In this document: piece after piece, positions 34,658 to 42,292 of the stretch
How positions within the stretch are numbered: position 1 is the stretch's first letter
How the letters are laid out: every line of letters begins with the position of its first letter
Assembly: GCF_024734075.1 (NCBI RefSeq)
Contig: NZ_CP102850.1
Location: forward strand, 1,240,001-1,304,000
Source of the DNA: Gordonia mangrovi
GTDB lineage: Bacteria > Actinomycetota > Actinomycetes > Mycobacteriales > Mycobacteriaceae
Reading direction: 5' to 3'
Length of the DNA stretch: 64,000 nucleotides
The notes under the pieces: generated by a model
Database searches by the model: none
The model's input: the letters and a program-made list of their open reading frames with translations, nothing else
What the model was told of the DNA's origin: nothing
Made by a program: the position numbers and the translations under genes

Positions 34658-34931
34658 CGGTGGCCTCCACAACTCGACTGGTGCGATGGTGATTCTTCGG
34701 GCGTGGCCGCGACATCCAGATGCACAGTTCCGGGTCGGCTTCGAACAGCGGTCCCTCGAGATGCTCACCGTTGGCCGTGAACCGCCCCCACCGCGACCCC
34801 ATGGTGACGACCACGGTGTGCGAGTCGGGGTCGAACACGTAGGCGGCACGAGGGTTCCACGGATTTCGGATGGCGCCCTGGACGATCTCGTCGCCGGCCA
34901 TCTCCTGATACGTCCTGCGATTCGCGCTCAC
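34647..34931 (-). CDS. Small protein of unknown function coupled to the Rieske oxygenase
   Basis: This is a 94-aa protein with no domain I recognise. The middle (AAYVFDPDSHTVVVTMGSRW, then GRFTANGEHLEG) looks like a small beta-sheet fold, and the C-terminus is basic (SRPRPKNHHRTSR). The GTG start overlaps the Rieske stop by four bases and its own end overlaps the aldehyde dehydrogenase start, so it is locked into the operon and surely translated. It has no membrane segment, signal peptide or cysteine cluster. It could be an accessory subunit of the oxygenase in place of a conventional beta subunit, but that is a guess. Confidence 0.75.
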   Translation of the reverse strand: MSANRRTYQEMAGDEIVQGAIRNPWNPRAAYVFDPDSHTVVVTMGSRWGRFTANGEHLEGPLFEADPELCIWMSRPRPKNHHRTSRVVEATGER

Positions 34932-36331
34932 GAGCCGTCTCCCTGTTCAGCGTTCTCGACCCAGTCGGTGAGCAGGTCGTGACGCCAGGCGATCATCGAC
35001 TCCTGGTAGGTGGTCAACAGCGCGGTGGACCGACGGGTCGTCATCAGTCCCCGCTGAACTGCCTCCATGTTGAAGCAGTCCTGGTCCATCACCATCGCCA
35101 GAGTCGAAAGCTCCGGGGCCTTCTCGGCGGCCGACTCGTCGAAACCGACCCAGGTGCACTCGGCGGTCTTGGGACGCTCGCCTCGATAGGGTGTGAGGAA
35201 CATGACCTCGAAGATGCACTCGTCGTGGCGGTCTCCGTTGGGCCGGAAGCGGTACACGATCCGGTTGTAGCCACCCCACGGATGGAAATTAGGGTAGATC
35301 GCGTAGTTCCAGTGATCGATCAGCTCGGCGTCGGACACGTCGTCGGCCTCGTCCCCGATCGCCGCACGCCACCGCTCCCGAGCTGCCCCCGACATGCTGC
35401 CGCGGGCAGTTGAATCCTGCTGGAACGGGATCGGCAGTGCCTCGCCCTCACGGATGTCAAGCATGCGCTTGACGATGTCGACGTCCTCCACGTCAACGGG
35501 CAGGTCCTCCACCGGCGTGCCGGACGGACTGATCTGGCGGGCGTAGTTGCCGTACACGTCGACCGCGGCGTTGATGTCGCCGACATACGGTGACGACTGC
35601 GGATGGGTGGCACCGAGGTGTAGGCCTTCGTCAAAGGCCTCTTGGGCGACCTTCCAGTTGCAGCGCAGCAGTTTTGCCACATGCGCCTCGAGATAGCGCT
35701 GCTCGAAGTTCCAGCGTGCGAAGTGATCGGGCAGGTCACCGAGGAAGTCCTCGAGTGGCTCGGCATCCGGATCGGGGTTGATGAAGACGAATCCGCCCCA
35801 TGTGCCGACCTTGGCCTCCGGCAGCGCCCACTTCGGGCTGTCGAGTTCCACCTCCGGGAGTTCGCCGGCGGCCGGGATGAAGCGCAGCGAGCCGTCCAGT
35901 CGCCAGGTGAAACCATGAAAGCTGCAACGGAACTCGCTGCAACGGCCGTCATAGTCCTTCAGGGTTCGGCCGCGATGCAGGCAGGCGTTCACATACGCCT
36001 TGATGCCGTCCCGCGAACGCACCACGATGTAGCTCTCCCCGACGATGTCGTAGACGATATAGCTACCGACCTCGGGCAGATGCTCCTCGCGGCAGGCCAT
36101 CTGCCACACCTTGCGCCAGAGATGCTTCTTCTCCGCCTCATGCCACTCCCGAGACGTGTAGCGATCCAACGGCACCTCGGTGCTGCGCGGGGTGTAGTGA
36201 TGCGCCTCGCGCAAGTACTCCGGCAGGGCGATCGCATCCTGGTGGACCAGGTCGTACCACGGCACCGCCTTGTTCGCCTCACCGGACTGCGGCTGCGCGG
36301 TCTCGATGTCGCGGTTGTGTGTGGTGGTCAT
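34928..36331 (-). CDS. Rieske non-heme iron ring-hydroxylating oxygenase, alpha subunit
   Basis: This is a 467-aa large oxygenase subunit. The Rieske 2Fe-2S cluster ligands are C117 and H119 (CLHRGRTL) and C136 and H139 (CSFHGFTW). The catalytic domain has the mononuclear iron ligands in EAFDEGLHLGATH and the distal aspartate in VMDQDCFNMEAVQ. It would hydroxylate or dihydroxylate an aromatic or alicyclic ring, or open an N- or O-linked group, using O2 and two electrons. No beta subunit or reductase gene is next to it; the 2Fe-2S protein at 21905 and the reductase at 53560 are the nearest candidates. The ATG at 36331 opens MTTTHNRDIETA. Confidence 0.92.
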   Translation of the reverse strand: MTTTHNRDIETAQPQSGEANKAVPWYDLVHQDAIALPEYLREAHHYTPRSTEVPLDRYTSREWHEAEKKHLWRKVWQMACREEHLPEVGSYIVYDIVGESYIVVRSRDGIKAYVNACLHRGRTLKDYDGRCSEFRCSFHGFTWRLDGSLRFIPAAGELPEVELDSPKWALPEAKVGTWGGFVFINPDPDAEPLEDFLGDLPDHFARWNFEQRYLEAHVAKLLRCNWKVAQEAFDEGLHLGATHPQSSPYVGDINAAVDVYGNYARQISPSGTPVEDLPVDVEDVDIVKRMLDIREGEALPIPFQQDSTARGSMSGAARERWRAAIGDEADDVSDAELIDHWNYAIYPNFHPWGGYNRIVYRFRPNGDRHDECIFEVMFLTPYRGERPKTAECTWVGFDESAAEKAPELSTLAMVMDQDCFNMEAVQRGLMTTRRSTALLTTYQESMIAWRHDLLTDWVENAEQGDGS

Positions 36332-36360
36332 CGCAATTCCTCCATCGGGTCGATCGGCGG

Positions 36361-37704
36361 TCAGCGGAGCTGTCCGACGATCTCGGTGAGCCGGTTCAGG
36401 AAACGCAGGTGTACAGCGGTTCCGATGGCCAGCAGGTTGGGTGTGGTGATGACACCCTCGTTGAAGATGCGTAGGGCGGTGAGGTTCACGCAGGCGCCCT
36501 TGAACTGGTTGAAGCCCTCCCAGGCCAACCAGTCCTCGTCGTCGAACGTCACGCCGGCATGCTCGGTGAAGATCGAGCGCCAGGTGGCGGCGTCGTGCAT
36601 GCGACGGGCGCGGATGGCACCGAAGTAGGTCCAGTCCTCGGCGGCGTCACCGTAATGGGCCAGTTCCCAGTCGGTGAGCGCGGTAATCTCACCGTCGACG
36701 TGCAGGAAGTTGCCCGGCCCGGGATCACCGTGCACGAGCACCACTGGGCCGGTCGGCCGCAGGTTGACTCGCAACCACTCCGCACACTCCTCGAGTAGCG
36801 GGATCCGGTGCTCCACGGAGTCGCGGTAGATGCCCAGCCAGTGGTCGATCATCGCGGAGATGGCCGCCTCCCCCGACTCGGGGACCGGGCCGAGACCGGC
36901 AGTCGCCACGACGGGGTCGAGCTGGTGCAGTTCGTGCAGTTTCGCGACATAGGTGTCGATCACCGCCGGATCCTCGACGACGGGCGTACCGGGCACGCGG
37001 TCCATCACGAAGAAGGGCTGCCCCAGCACGGATTCGTCGGTCTCGATCCAGCGCACATTCGGCGCGGGATAACCGGCCTCGGATACCTCTTTCATCACCC
37101 GGGCCTCGGAAGTGCCCTCGGTGCCGAACATGCCGCCCTGTTCGATCCGGACGATCAGTTCGAGCACCTCGCTGCTCGTCGTCACCTTGGCATTGAGCAT
37201 CCGTCGTGAGTGCCCCCCGACCATCACGGACAGGCCCAGGTCGACAGGTTCGCCGATCTTGGCCGCGAACCACGTTGTGAGAGCACCGAGTTCGGGCACC
37301 TCGACCGCGTCCTCGGAGGCCTCCACGGGCGCATGTCCCGAGAAGGTCTCCAGCAGCGGGGCGGCGTCGGCGATGTCGACGGCAAGCCGGTCGAGCAGGT
37401 GCTTGCGGACGGCGGTGACGTCGGTCGACGAGCCGTTGGCGGTGACGTTCTCGACCAGCAGATCCGCCGCCCGACTCAACAGCTCGGCCTCCTCGGCGTC
37501 GGGCATGCCGAGAGTGTCGGCGAGCCCGCTGTCACGCTCGGCGGAGTCGGCTTCACGGGCGAGCACGTAGCGGGCCACACCGGTCAGCTGGCGGGCGTTG
37601 TCGCGTTCGATACCGGGTCCGAGGACGGGGATGATCTGGTCCTCGAGTGTCGCCTGCACCGAACGCCACAGGGCGACGTCGTGATTGGACTGCGAGCGGC
37701 TCAT
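36361..37704 (-). CDS. Phosphotransferase-fold protein with N-terminal extension
   Basis: This is a 447-aa protein of the APH-type kinase fold with an extra helical N-terminal region of about 130 residues (LEDQIIPVLGPGIERDN opens it). The kinase half has VMVGGHSRRMLNAKV, VVLVHGDPGPGNFLH as the catalytic loop and ALTDWELAHYGDAAEDW as the metal-binding loop. This two-part form is common in actinobacterial catabolic clusters. The ATG at 37704 overlaps the epimerase stop (ATGA). It presumably phosphorylates a hydroxylated intermediate or its CoA ester; the substrate is unknown. Confidence 0.8.
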   Translation of the reverse strand: MSRSQSNHDVALWRSVQATLEDQIIPVLGPGIERDNARQLTGVARYVLAREADSAERDSGLADTLGMPDAEEAELLSRAADLLVENVTANGSSTDVTAVRKHLLDRLAVDIADAAPLLETFSGHAPVEASEDAVEVPELGALTTWFAAKIGEPVDLGLSVMVGGHSRRMLNAKVTTSSEVLELIVRIEQGGMFGTEGTSEARVMKEVSEAGYPAPNVRWIETDESVLGQPFFVMDRVPGTPVVEDPAVIDTYVAKLHELHQLDPVVATAGLGPVPESGEAAISAMIDHWLGIYRDSVEHRIPLLEECAEWLRVNLRPTGPVVLVHGDPGPGNFLHVDGEITALTDWELAHYGDAAEDWTYFGAIRARRMHDAATWRSIFTEHAGVTFDDEDWLAWEGFNQFKGACVNLTALRIFNEGVITTPNLLAIGTAVHLRFLNRLTEIVGQLR

Positions 37705-38711
37705 GCCATCGCCCCCAGCCGGCGCACGATCTCTTCCTCGTACTGCAGGTCGAAACCCTTGCCCCACAGCGGGTCTGCCAGATTCGAGGCTTCACCGGCC
37801 AGCGGGCTGCTCAGGAACCACTCGTAGGTCTGTTCGTGGCCGACCTGGAATCCACGCTCCGGCGGCACGCCGAGGACGTCCTCGATCTTCTGCGTCGACA
37901 GCACGCCGTGGTGGCGGGCGCGGAACAGTCGGCAGAACGCGGGCTTCTCCAGCTCGTCGAGCATGTCATCGGGAACGTGGATGACCTCGGGCGTCACGCC
38001 GACGATCTCGGCGAGAGTCTGAACGTAGGCGGCGGCGGTGATCCCGGAGCCGGTCACGTTGAAGATCTCCCCGACCGCGGCGTCGGCGGTGGCCATCGCA
38101 CGCAGCGCACCGACGAAGTCGTCGACATGGCCGAACGAACCGGTGACCAACCCACCGTGCGGCAGCAACACGGGCAGGTTGTTGCGCAGACGCAGGAACA
38201 TCGCCGACTCCATGTCGAAGATGTTGTTGTCGGGACCGTAGATGGCCGCCGGCCGCGCGATCGTGGCCGGCAGGCCGTTGGCGCGGTGACGCTCGAGCAG
38301 CAGGTTCTCCGCAAAGACCTTGAAGCCACCGTAGGTGGTCGGCGGTTCGTCACGCTGCGCGAAGTCCTCGGTCCAGGGAAACAGACCCGCCTGCGCATAC
38401 GCCATCACCGAGGAGACGTAGACGTAACGCCCGACGTTGCCCTCGAGGATGTCGACGAGGCCGGTGAAGTTCTCGGCATCGGTGGCCATGATGTAACCGG
38501 AGACGTCGTAGACGACGTCCCATTTGGTACCGGCCAGCGCAGTGCGCATCGACGCGATGTCGCGGCGGTCCGCAGTCAGGGTGCGCACACCCGCCGGGGC
38601 CGGAGCCGACTTCCCCCGGTTGAGGATGGTGACGTCGTCGCCGTCCGCGAGCAACCGCTGGACCAGGCGACCCCCCACGAAGCTCGAGCCTCCGAGTACC
38701 AGTGCACGCAT
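37701..38711 (-). CDS. NAD-dependent epimerase/dehydratase family protein
   Basis: This is a 336-aa extended SDR and the first gene of the seven-gene operon. The cofactor motif is ALVLGGSSFVGGRLVQRLL; YVYVSSVMAYAQAG and TYGGFKVFAENLLLE hold the likely Ser and Tyr-Lys catalytic residues, with RPAAIYGPDNNIFDM following. The ATG at 38711 has AAGGGG before it. In this setting it is more likely to act on a pathway alcohol or ketone than on a nucleotide sugar. Its upstream region carries the candidate operator at 38754-38775. Confidence 0.85.
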   Translation of the reverse strand: MRALVLGGSSFVGGRLVQRLLADGDDVTILNRGKSAPAPAGVRTLTADRRDIASMRTALAGTKWDVVYDVSGYIMATDAENFTGLVDILEGNVGRYVYVSSVMAYAQAGLFPWTEDFAQRDEPPTTYGGFKVFAENLLLERHRANGLPATIARPAAIYGPDNNIFDMESAMFLRLRNNLPVLLPHGGLVTGSFGHVDDFVGALRAMATADAAVGEIFNVTGSGITAAAYVQTLAEIVGVTPEVIHVPDDMLDELEKPAFCRLFRARHHGVLSTQKIEDVLGVPPERGFQVGHEQTYEWFLSSPLAGEASNLADPLWGKGFDLQYEEEIVRRLGAMA

Positions 38712-38753
38712 GCCGTACCCCTTCGCTTTCTGTGTTCTGGGCAACAGCCCTCG

Positions 38754-38775
38754 ATAGATTCTGTAGTACGACTAC
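38754..38775. promoter_or_regulatory. Candidate operator of the Rieske operon
   Basis: The gap upstream of the epimerase gene holds GTAGT-ACG-ACTAC (38763-38775), a perfect inverted repeat, fused to ATAGATTCTGTAG (38754-38766). A close match, ATAGATTCTGGAG, lies on the minus strand at 41776-41788 in front of the four-gene operon, so one regulator may bind both. The two divergent TetR proteins at 42.3-43.6 kb are the nearest candidates. Confidence 0.45.
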
Positions 38776-38823
38776 TTTAACTGTCCAGGCGGTCTCTTGC
38801 CTAGGCTTTCGGGCAGACTTTTT

Positions 38824-39420
38824 CTACTCGGATTCCACTAAGAGGTGATGTGCCTCGTTGAGGGACCGAATCACCACCCGACCGCTGGGCCGACGCTCCA
38901 GTCGCGAGACGCTCGTGTAGTCCGGGTGGAACCAGAACACGTCGGGGATGGCCACGAGTTGGCCGACATAGGCGTTGATGGTCCCGCCGTGACAGACCAC
39001 GGCAACCCGACCGGCGGGGTGCGCTTCGAGGATGGCGTCGAAAGTGTCCCGTACGACCTGCTGGAACGCGGGCACGTCCACCCGCTTGGGCACGAAATCC
39101 ATGAACCGGCCCTCGTCGAGGGCCCGGACACCGGGATGGTCGGCGGCCAGCGATTCCAACGCCACGTACTCCATCGAATCCGCCGGGAGTCCCCACTCCC
39201 GTAGACCGCCCATCGGGGTGGGTACGAGGTCGTGTTCGGCGGCGATGATCTCGGCGGTCTCGCAGGCTCGCCGCAGGTCGCTGCACACCACAGCGGTCAG
39301 TGGCTCGCCGGCCAGCTGCGCTGCCAGCGCATGCGCCTGCGCGCGACCGACCTCATCGAGTTCCGGGTCGAATCCGCCCGAGCGGGGCCGGGCATGACGC
39401 ACCAACAGCAGCTCGGTCAT
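38824..39420 (-). CDS. Histidine phosphatase family protein
   Basis: This is a 198-aa phosphoglycerate mutase-like phosphatase. The phospho-accepting histidine is H9 in LLLVRHARPRSGG (RHA in place of the usual RHG), and the second catalytic His is in AVVCHGGTINAYVG. The ATG at 39420 overlaps the upstream dehydrogenase stop (ATGA). It is the last gene of a four-gene operon. In a cluster with two kinase-like proteins it may remove a phosphate from a pathway intermediate; this is an inference from gene content only. Confidence 0.85.
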   Translation of the reverse strand: MTELLLVRHARPRSGGFDPELDEVGRAQAHALAAQLAGEPLTAVVCSDLRRACETAEIIAAEHDLVPTPMGGLREWGLPADSMEYVALESLAADHPGVRALDEGRFMDFVPKRVDVPAFQQVVRDTFDAILEAHPAGRVAVVCHGGTINAYVGQLVAIPDVFWFHPDYTSVSRLERRPSGRVVIRSLNEAHHLLVESE

Positions 39421-40181
39421 GCGCTGGTCCGGGTGAACTGCTGGGCGAGTGCGTTCATGACGTCACGCGGCCGGGTGAGCAGGTCGAGCATCTGGTCGTC
39501 GACGGTGTCGCGGACCAGTTCGGCGAAGCGATCGGGCCACACCACCGCGTCACCGGCCAGGTGGCCGTCGATGGAGCGTTCGGCGACCTCACGGGGAGTC
39601 GCCTTCTCCCCGGGAAGCGCGGCGGCCATGTCGGTGTCGATCCAGCCCGGCAGCGATACGGTCACCTCCACGCCGTCGGCACGCAGTTCCTCGCGTACCG
39701 AGGATGCGAGCATCAGCGTGGCCGCCTTGCTGGCGCTGTAGGCGGGTGCGCTGCGCGACAGCGAGACCGCGGCCACCGACAGAATGAACACGAACCCGCC
39801 CGAGCGCGACCGAATCTGATCGGCGAACGCTCGCACCAGATTCATCGTGCCGAAGTAGTTGACCTCCATGGTTTTCCGGAAGTCGTCGATGTTGTCGGTG
39901 GCGACGATGGGCACCTGGCAGGTGATGCCGGCATTGCTGATCACGAGGTCGACGTCGCCGACCGCAGCCGCCTCCTCGATCTGCGCGGGGTCGGTGACAT
40001 CCAGCCGCACCGGTACCACGCGTCCGTCCGCGGCGGCGACCGCCTCGGCGAGCATTTCCGGGTTTCGCGCGGCCGCGTAGACCTTGCTCGCTCCTCGCGC
40101 GAGGGCGACGTCGACCAGACTCACGCCCAATCCACGGTTGGCTCCGGTGATCAGCACCGTTCGGTTCGTCAGATCGGTCAC
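39417..40181 (-). CDS. Short-chain dehydrogenase/reductase
   Basis: This is a 254-aa classical SDR. The cofactor motif is VLITGANRGLGVSLVDVAL, the NAG motif is LVISNAGITCQ, the Ser is in FILSVAAVSLS and the Tyr-Lys pair in PAYSASKAATLML. The C-terminus lacks the usual IDGG ending and instead reads TRPRDVMNALAQQFTRTSA, as in short forms that act on lipids and steroids. The GTG start overlaps the NTF2-like gene stop. It is in the four-gene operon with the unknown protein, NTF2-like protein and phosphatase. Confidence 0.86.
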   Translation of the reverse strand: MTDLTNRTVLITGANRGLGVSLVDVALARGASKVYAAARNPEMLAEAVAAADGRVVPVRLDVTDPAQIEEAAAVGDVDLVISNAGITCQVPIVATDNIDDFRKTMEVNYFGTMNLVRAFADQIRSRSGGFVFILSVAAVSLSRSAPAYSASKAATLMLASSVREELRADGVEVTVSLPGWIDTDMAAALPGEKATPREVAERSIDGHLAGDAVVWPDRFAELVRDTVDDQMLDLLTRPRDVMNALAQQFTRTSA

Positions 40182-40630
40182 GATTTGTCTCCTAGGTCGG
40201 TCGGCACCACGACCTCGCGGTTGCCGGTGCGCCAGTAGTACTGCTGTTCACGATGTGCGATGCGCCAACCGCCCTCGGTGAGCGTCCAGCGGTCCGTGTA
40301 ACTGCCCGCAATCGTGTAAAGCTCGCCGCCCACAGCGTCTTCGCGGACGTGTACCGCCTGGAACTGGGCGAGCGAGGTGGCGTGCGATCCGCACACCTCG
40401 ATCACGATCGATCCCACGAGGTGTTGGGAGGAATCGAGGAGGTCGAGCGCGCGTGAGGTGCGGTCGGCGATGGCGTCGGCGCCCTCGAGACGGCCACCGG
40501 GATGCACGTAGGTGGCGTCGGGCAGATAGGCCGCGCGCACGTGCGCCCAGTCCTTACGGTCCTGCGCCCAGGCCAGCGCAGCCAGCGCGTCGGAGATCTC
40601 GGCGCGACTGCGCAGATCACTCAACTCCAC
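40178..40630 (-). CDS. NTF2/SnoaL-like protein
   Basis: This is a 150-aa SnoaL-like protein of the SnoaL_4 type: ISDALAALAWAQDRKDWAHV, RAAYLPDATYVHPGG, then EGADAIADRT and WRIAHREQQYYWRTG near the end. The fold is known from hydratases and dehydratases such as scytalone dehydratase. GTG 40630 (with GGGAGG before it) overlaps the upstream gene by 10 bp; TTG 40624 is an alternative. It is less like the other two NTF2-like proteins here than they are like each other. Confidence 0.82.
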   Translation of the reverse strand: MELSDLRSRAEISDALAALAWAQDRKDWAHVRAAYLPDATYVHPGGRLEGADAIADRTSRALDLLDSSQHLVGSIVIEVCGSHATSLAQFQAVHVREDAVGGELYTIAGSYTDRWTLTEGGWRIAHREQQYYWRTGNREVVVPTDLGDKS

Positions 40631-41718
40631 TGCTCGGCCTCCCGGATGACCACACATTCGTAGTGGGCGGCCCCGACACCGTCCGGGCCGGTGAGCCGGA
40701 CGAAGTTCTCCGCCCAGTCGTGGTCGAACTCGAACGAACGACCGCTCTCGTCGACCACCGTGGTGGGATGGGAGACGTCCCAGACCTCGCCCTCGGCGTA
40801 GGAATCGCCGCGGAACACGCCCTGCCCGAGCCCGTCGTCCCAGCCACCGAAGTAGCCTCCACCCTGGCAGTACACCCACCCCAGGTCGGTCACCTTGTAG
40901 GTGGTGACCGCGCCATCGGCGGCGGTGAGGGTGAAGCTGCCGCCCGACAGCCGTCGGCCGCCGTCGTGGAACTCGGGCGCCGACTCGACCTCGGTGACGT
41001 CGACCAGCCGGTCCGGGTACATCAGCACTCCCCGGCCGGATGCGCGCCGACCGCTCGGGTCGAGAAAGAAGTGCCCACCCGATCCGGGTGTGCGGAACAG
41101 CACCCACTGACGAACGCCGGGAGTCCGGCGCTTGGACTGCCCGGGCGCGGCGTATGTACGCGGCCCACCACGACCCGGGTGCATACCCCAGGAATGATTG
41201 CGGAAGAACGATGCGGTGTCGTCGCGCAGTTCGATGCGCTCGTCGGCCACCCGCACCCATCCGGCGACCGAGCCGGTGACCTCGTAGGTGGTGCGTTCGC
41301 TGACCAGACGGCCGTCGATGCGGGTGGTCTCCACCGGACTGCGTACGGGCGTAACCGTGGTGGTGCACAACAGATCCAGCTCGATGCCGCGTTCGTTGGG
41401 CTCGAGGAACAGGCGCACCGACTTCATCGGTTCGGCGATCTCCATACCGAGCGGTCCGACTCGCAGGGTGTCGATGTCGGGGCGCAGCCGGCGGGACACG
41501 CGGACGTTGTACTGCTTGTCGCGATGACGAAGGCAGACGAACCCGTCGATCACGTCGTTGTTGGGGTACAGGCGGATGCTTGCGGTCAGACTGACCCGAC
41601 CGTCGTGATCGGTGATACCGAAATAATGTCCGTCATTCCAGGACGGATCGCCGGTCGCGGCACCCGCGAAGGATTCGGCGATCTGATGGAACGGGTACTC
41701 GTCCATCCCAATGAGCAC
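40621..41718 (-). CDS. Conserved protein of unknown function, beta-rich
   Basis: This is a 365-aa soluble protein, first gene of the four-gene operon. It begins YPFHQIAESFAGAATGDPSW and holds many beta-type stretches such as FRNHSWGMHPGRGGPRTYA, VLFRTPGSGGHFFLDPSG and GGGYFGGWDDGLGQGVFRG. The layout suggests a two-domain lipocalin-like protein of the CrtC/AttH kind, which bind or hydrate hydrophobic molecules; this is a fold guess, not a recognised match. GTG 41718 has GGAAG five bases before it; ATG 41706 is possible. No signal peptide is visible. I do not know its function. Confidence 0.7.
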   Translation of the reverse strand: MLIGMDEYPFHQIAESFAGAATGDPSWNDGHYFGITDHDGRVSLTASIRLYPNNDVIDGFVCLRHRDKQYNVRVSRRLRPDIDTLRVGPLGMEIAEPMKSVRLFLEPNERGIELDLLCTTTVTPVRSPVETTRIDGRLVSERTTYEVTGSVAGWVRVADERIELRDDTASFFRNHSWGMHPGRGGPRTYAAPGQSKRRTPGVRQWVLFRTPGSGGHFFLDPSGRRASGRGVLMYPDRLVDVTEVESAPEFHDGGRRLSGGSFTLTAADGAVTTYKVTDLGWVYCQGGGYFGGWDDGLGQGVFRGDSYAEGEVWDVSHPTTVVDESGRSFEFDHDWAENFVRLTGPDGVGAAHYECVVIREAEQWS

Positions 41719-41763
41719 GGGACTTCCTTCCGAGGGCTGTCGTTCACTGTCAGGGCCACCATA

Positions 41764-41789
41764 CTGTAGATTGACTCCAGAATCTATAG
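41764..41789. promoter_or_regulatory. Candidate operator between divergent genes
   Basis: CTGTAGATT and AATCTATAG (41764-41772 and 41781-41789) form a 9-8-9 inverted repeat with one mismatch, centred between the four-gene minus-strand operon and the plus-strand NTF2-like gene. Its size and position suit a TetR-type dimer that controls both directions. Confidence 0.5.
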
Positions 41790-41817
41790 CCCGTGGTCAC
41801 GACGAAAGGATGCCGAG

Positions 41818-42231
41818 ATGACGATCTCCGAGCGCGAGGAACGGGAAGCAGTGGTCAAGGCGCTGTTCGCGGCATGGTCCAGCGGAGACCTCGACGCGCC
41901 GGCCCATTACCTCAGCGACACACCGGTTCTCGAGGATTCGGTCGGTGGACGATACGAGGGCTGGGAAAACATCCGCGCCTATTTCGGACACGGCCTCAAG
42001 CGCTATCCCGACCTGATCCTCGAACCCACCGGCGAGTTCTGGCACCGCCCGGACGGCCTCGCGATGACGTGGACGATGACGGCCACTCAGACCGACACCT
42101 CACTCGGGGAGGAGTACGTCGGTCGCCGGTGGAGCGTGCCGGGCATGAGCTACCTCGTCTTCGACGGCGAGAAGGTCGGCTACGAGATGGACTATCACGA
42201 CGGCGGCGCACGCCTGCGGTCGATGCAGTAG
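41818..42231 (+). CDS. NTF2/SnoaL-like protein
   Basis: This is a 137-aa single-domain SnoaL-like protein: VVKALFAAWSSGDLDAPAHY, TPVLEDSVGGRYEGWENI, AYFGHGLKRYPD and MTWTMTATQ. It resembles the 23647 protein along most of its length. ATG 41818 has AAAGGA before it. It is transcribed alone and ends at a hairpin. It may be a hydratase, isomerase or binding protein of the pathway; which cannot be told. Confidence 0.83.
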   Translation: MTISEREEREAVVKALFAAWSSGDLDAPAHYLSDTPVLEDSVGGRYEGWENIRAYFGHGLKRYPDLILEPTGEFWHRPDGLAMTWTMTATQTDTSLGEEYVGRRWSVPGMSYLVFDGEKVGYEMDYHDGGARLRSMQ

Positions 42232-42253
42232 ACACCGCACCTGCACGCCACTG

Positions 42254-42284
42254 CGGGCCGGCGGCCTCCTCGGCCGTCGGCCCG
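42254..42284. terminator. Hairpin between convergent genes
   Basis: Arms CGGGCCGGCGGCC (42254-42266) and GGCCGTCGGCCCG (42272-42284) pair with a single G-U mismatch. The hairpin lies between the NTF2-like gene on plus and a TetR gene on minus and can terminate both. Confidence 0.65.
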
Positions 42285-42292
42285 CCGGATGG

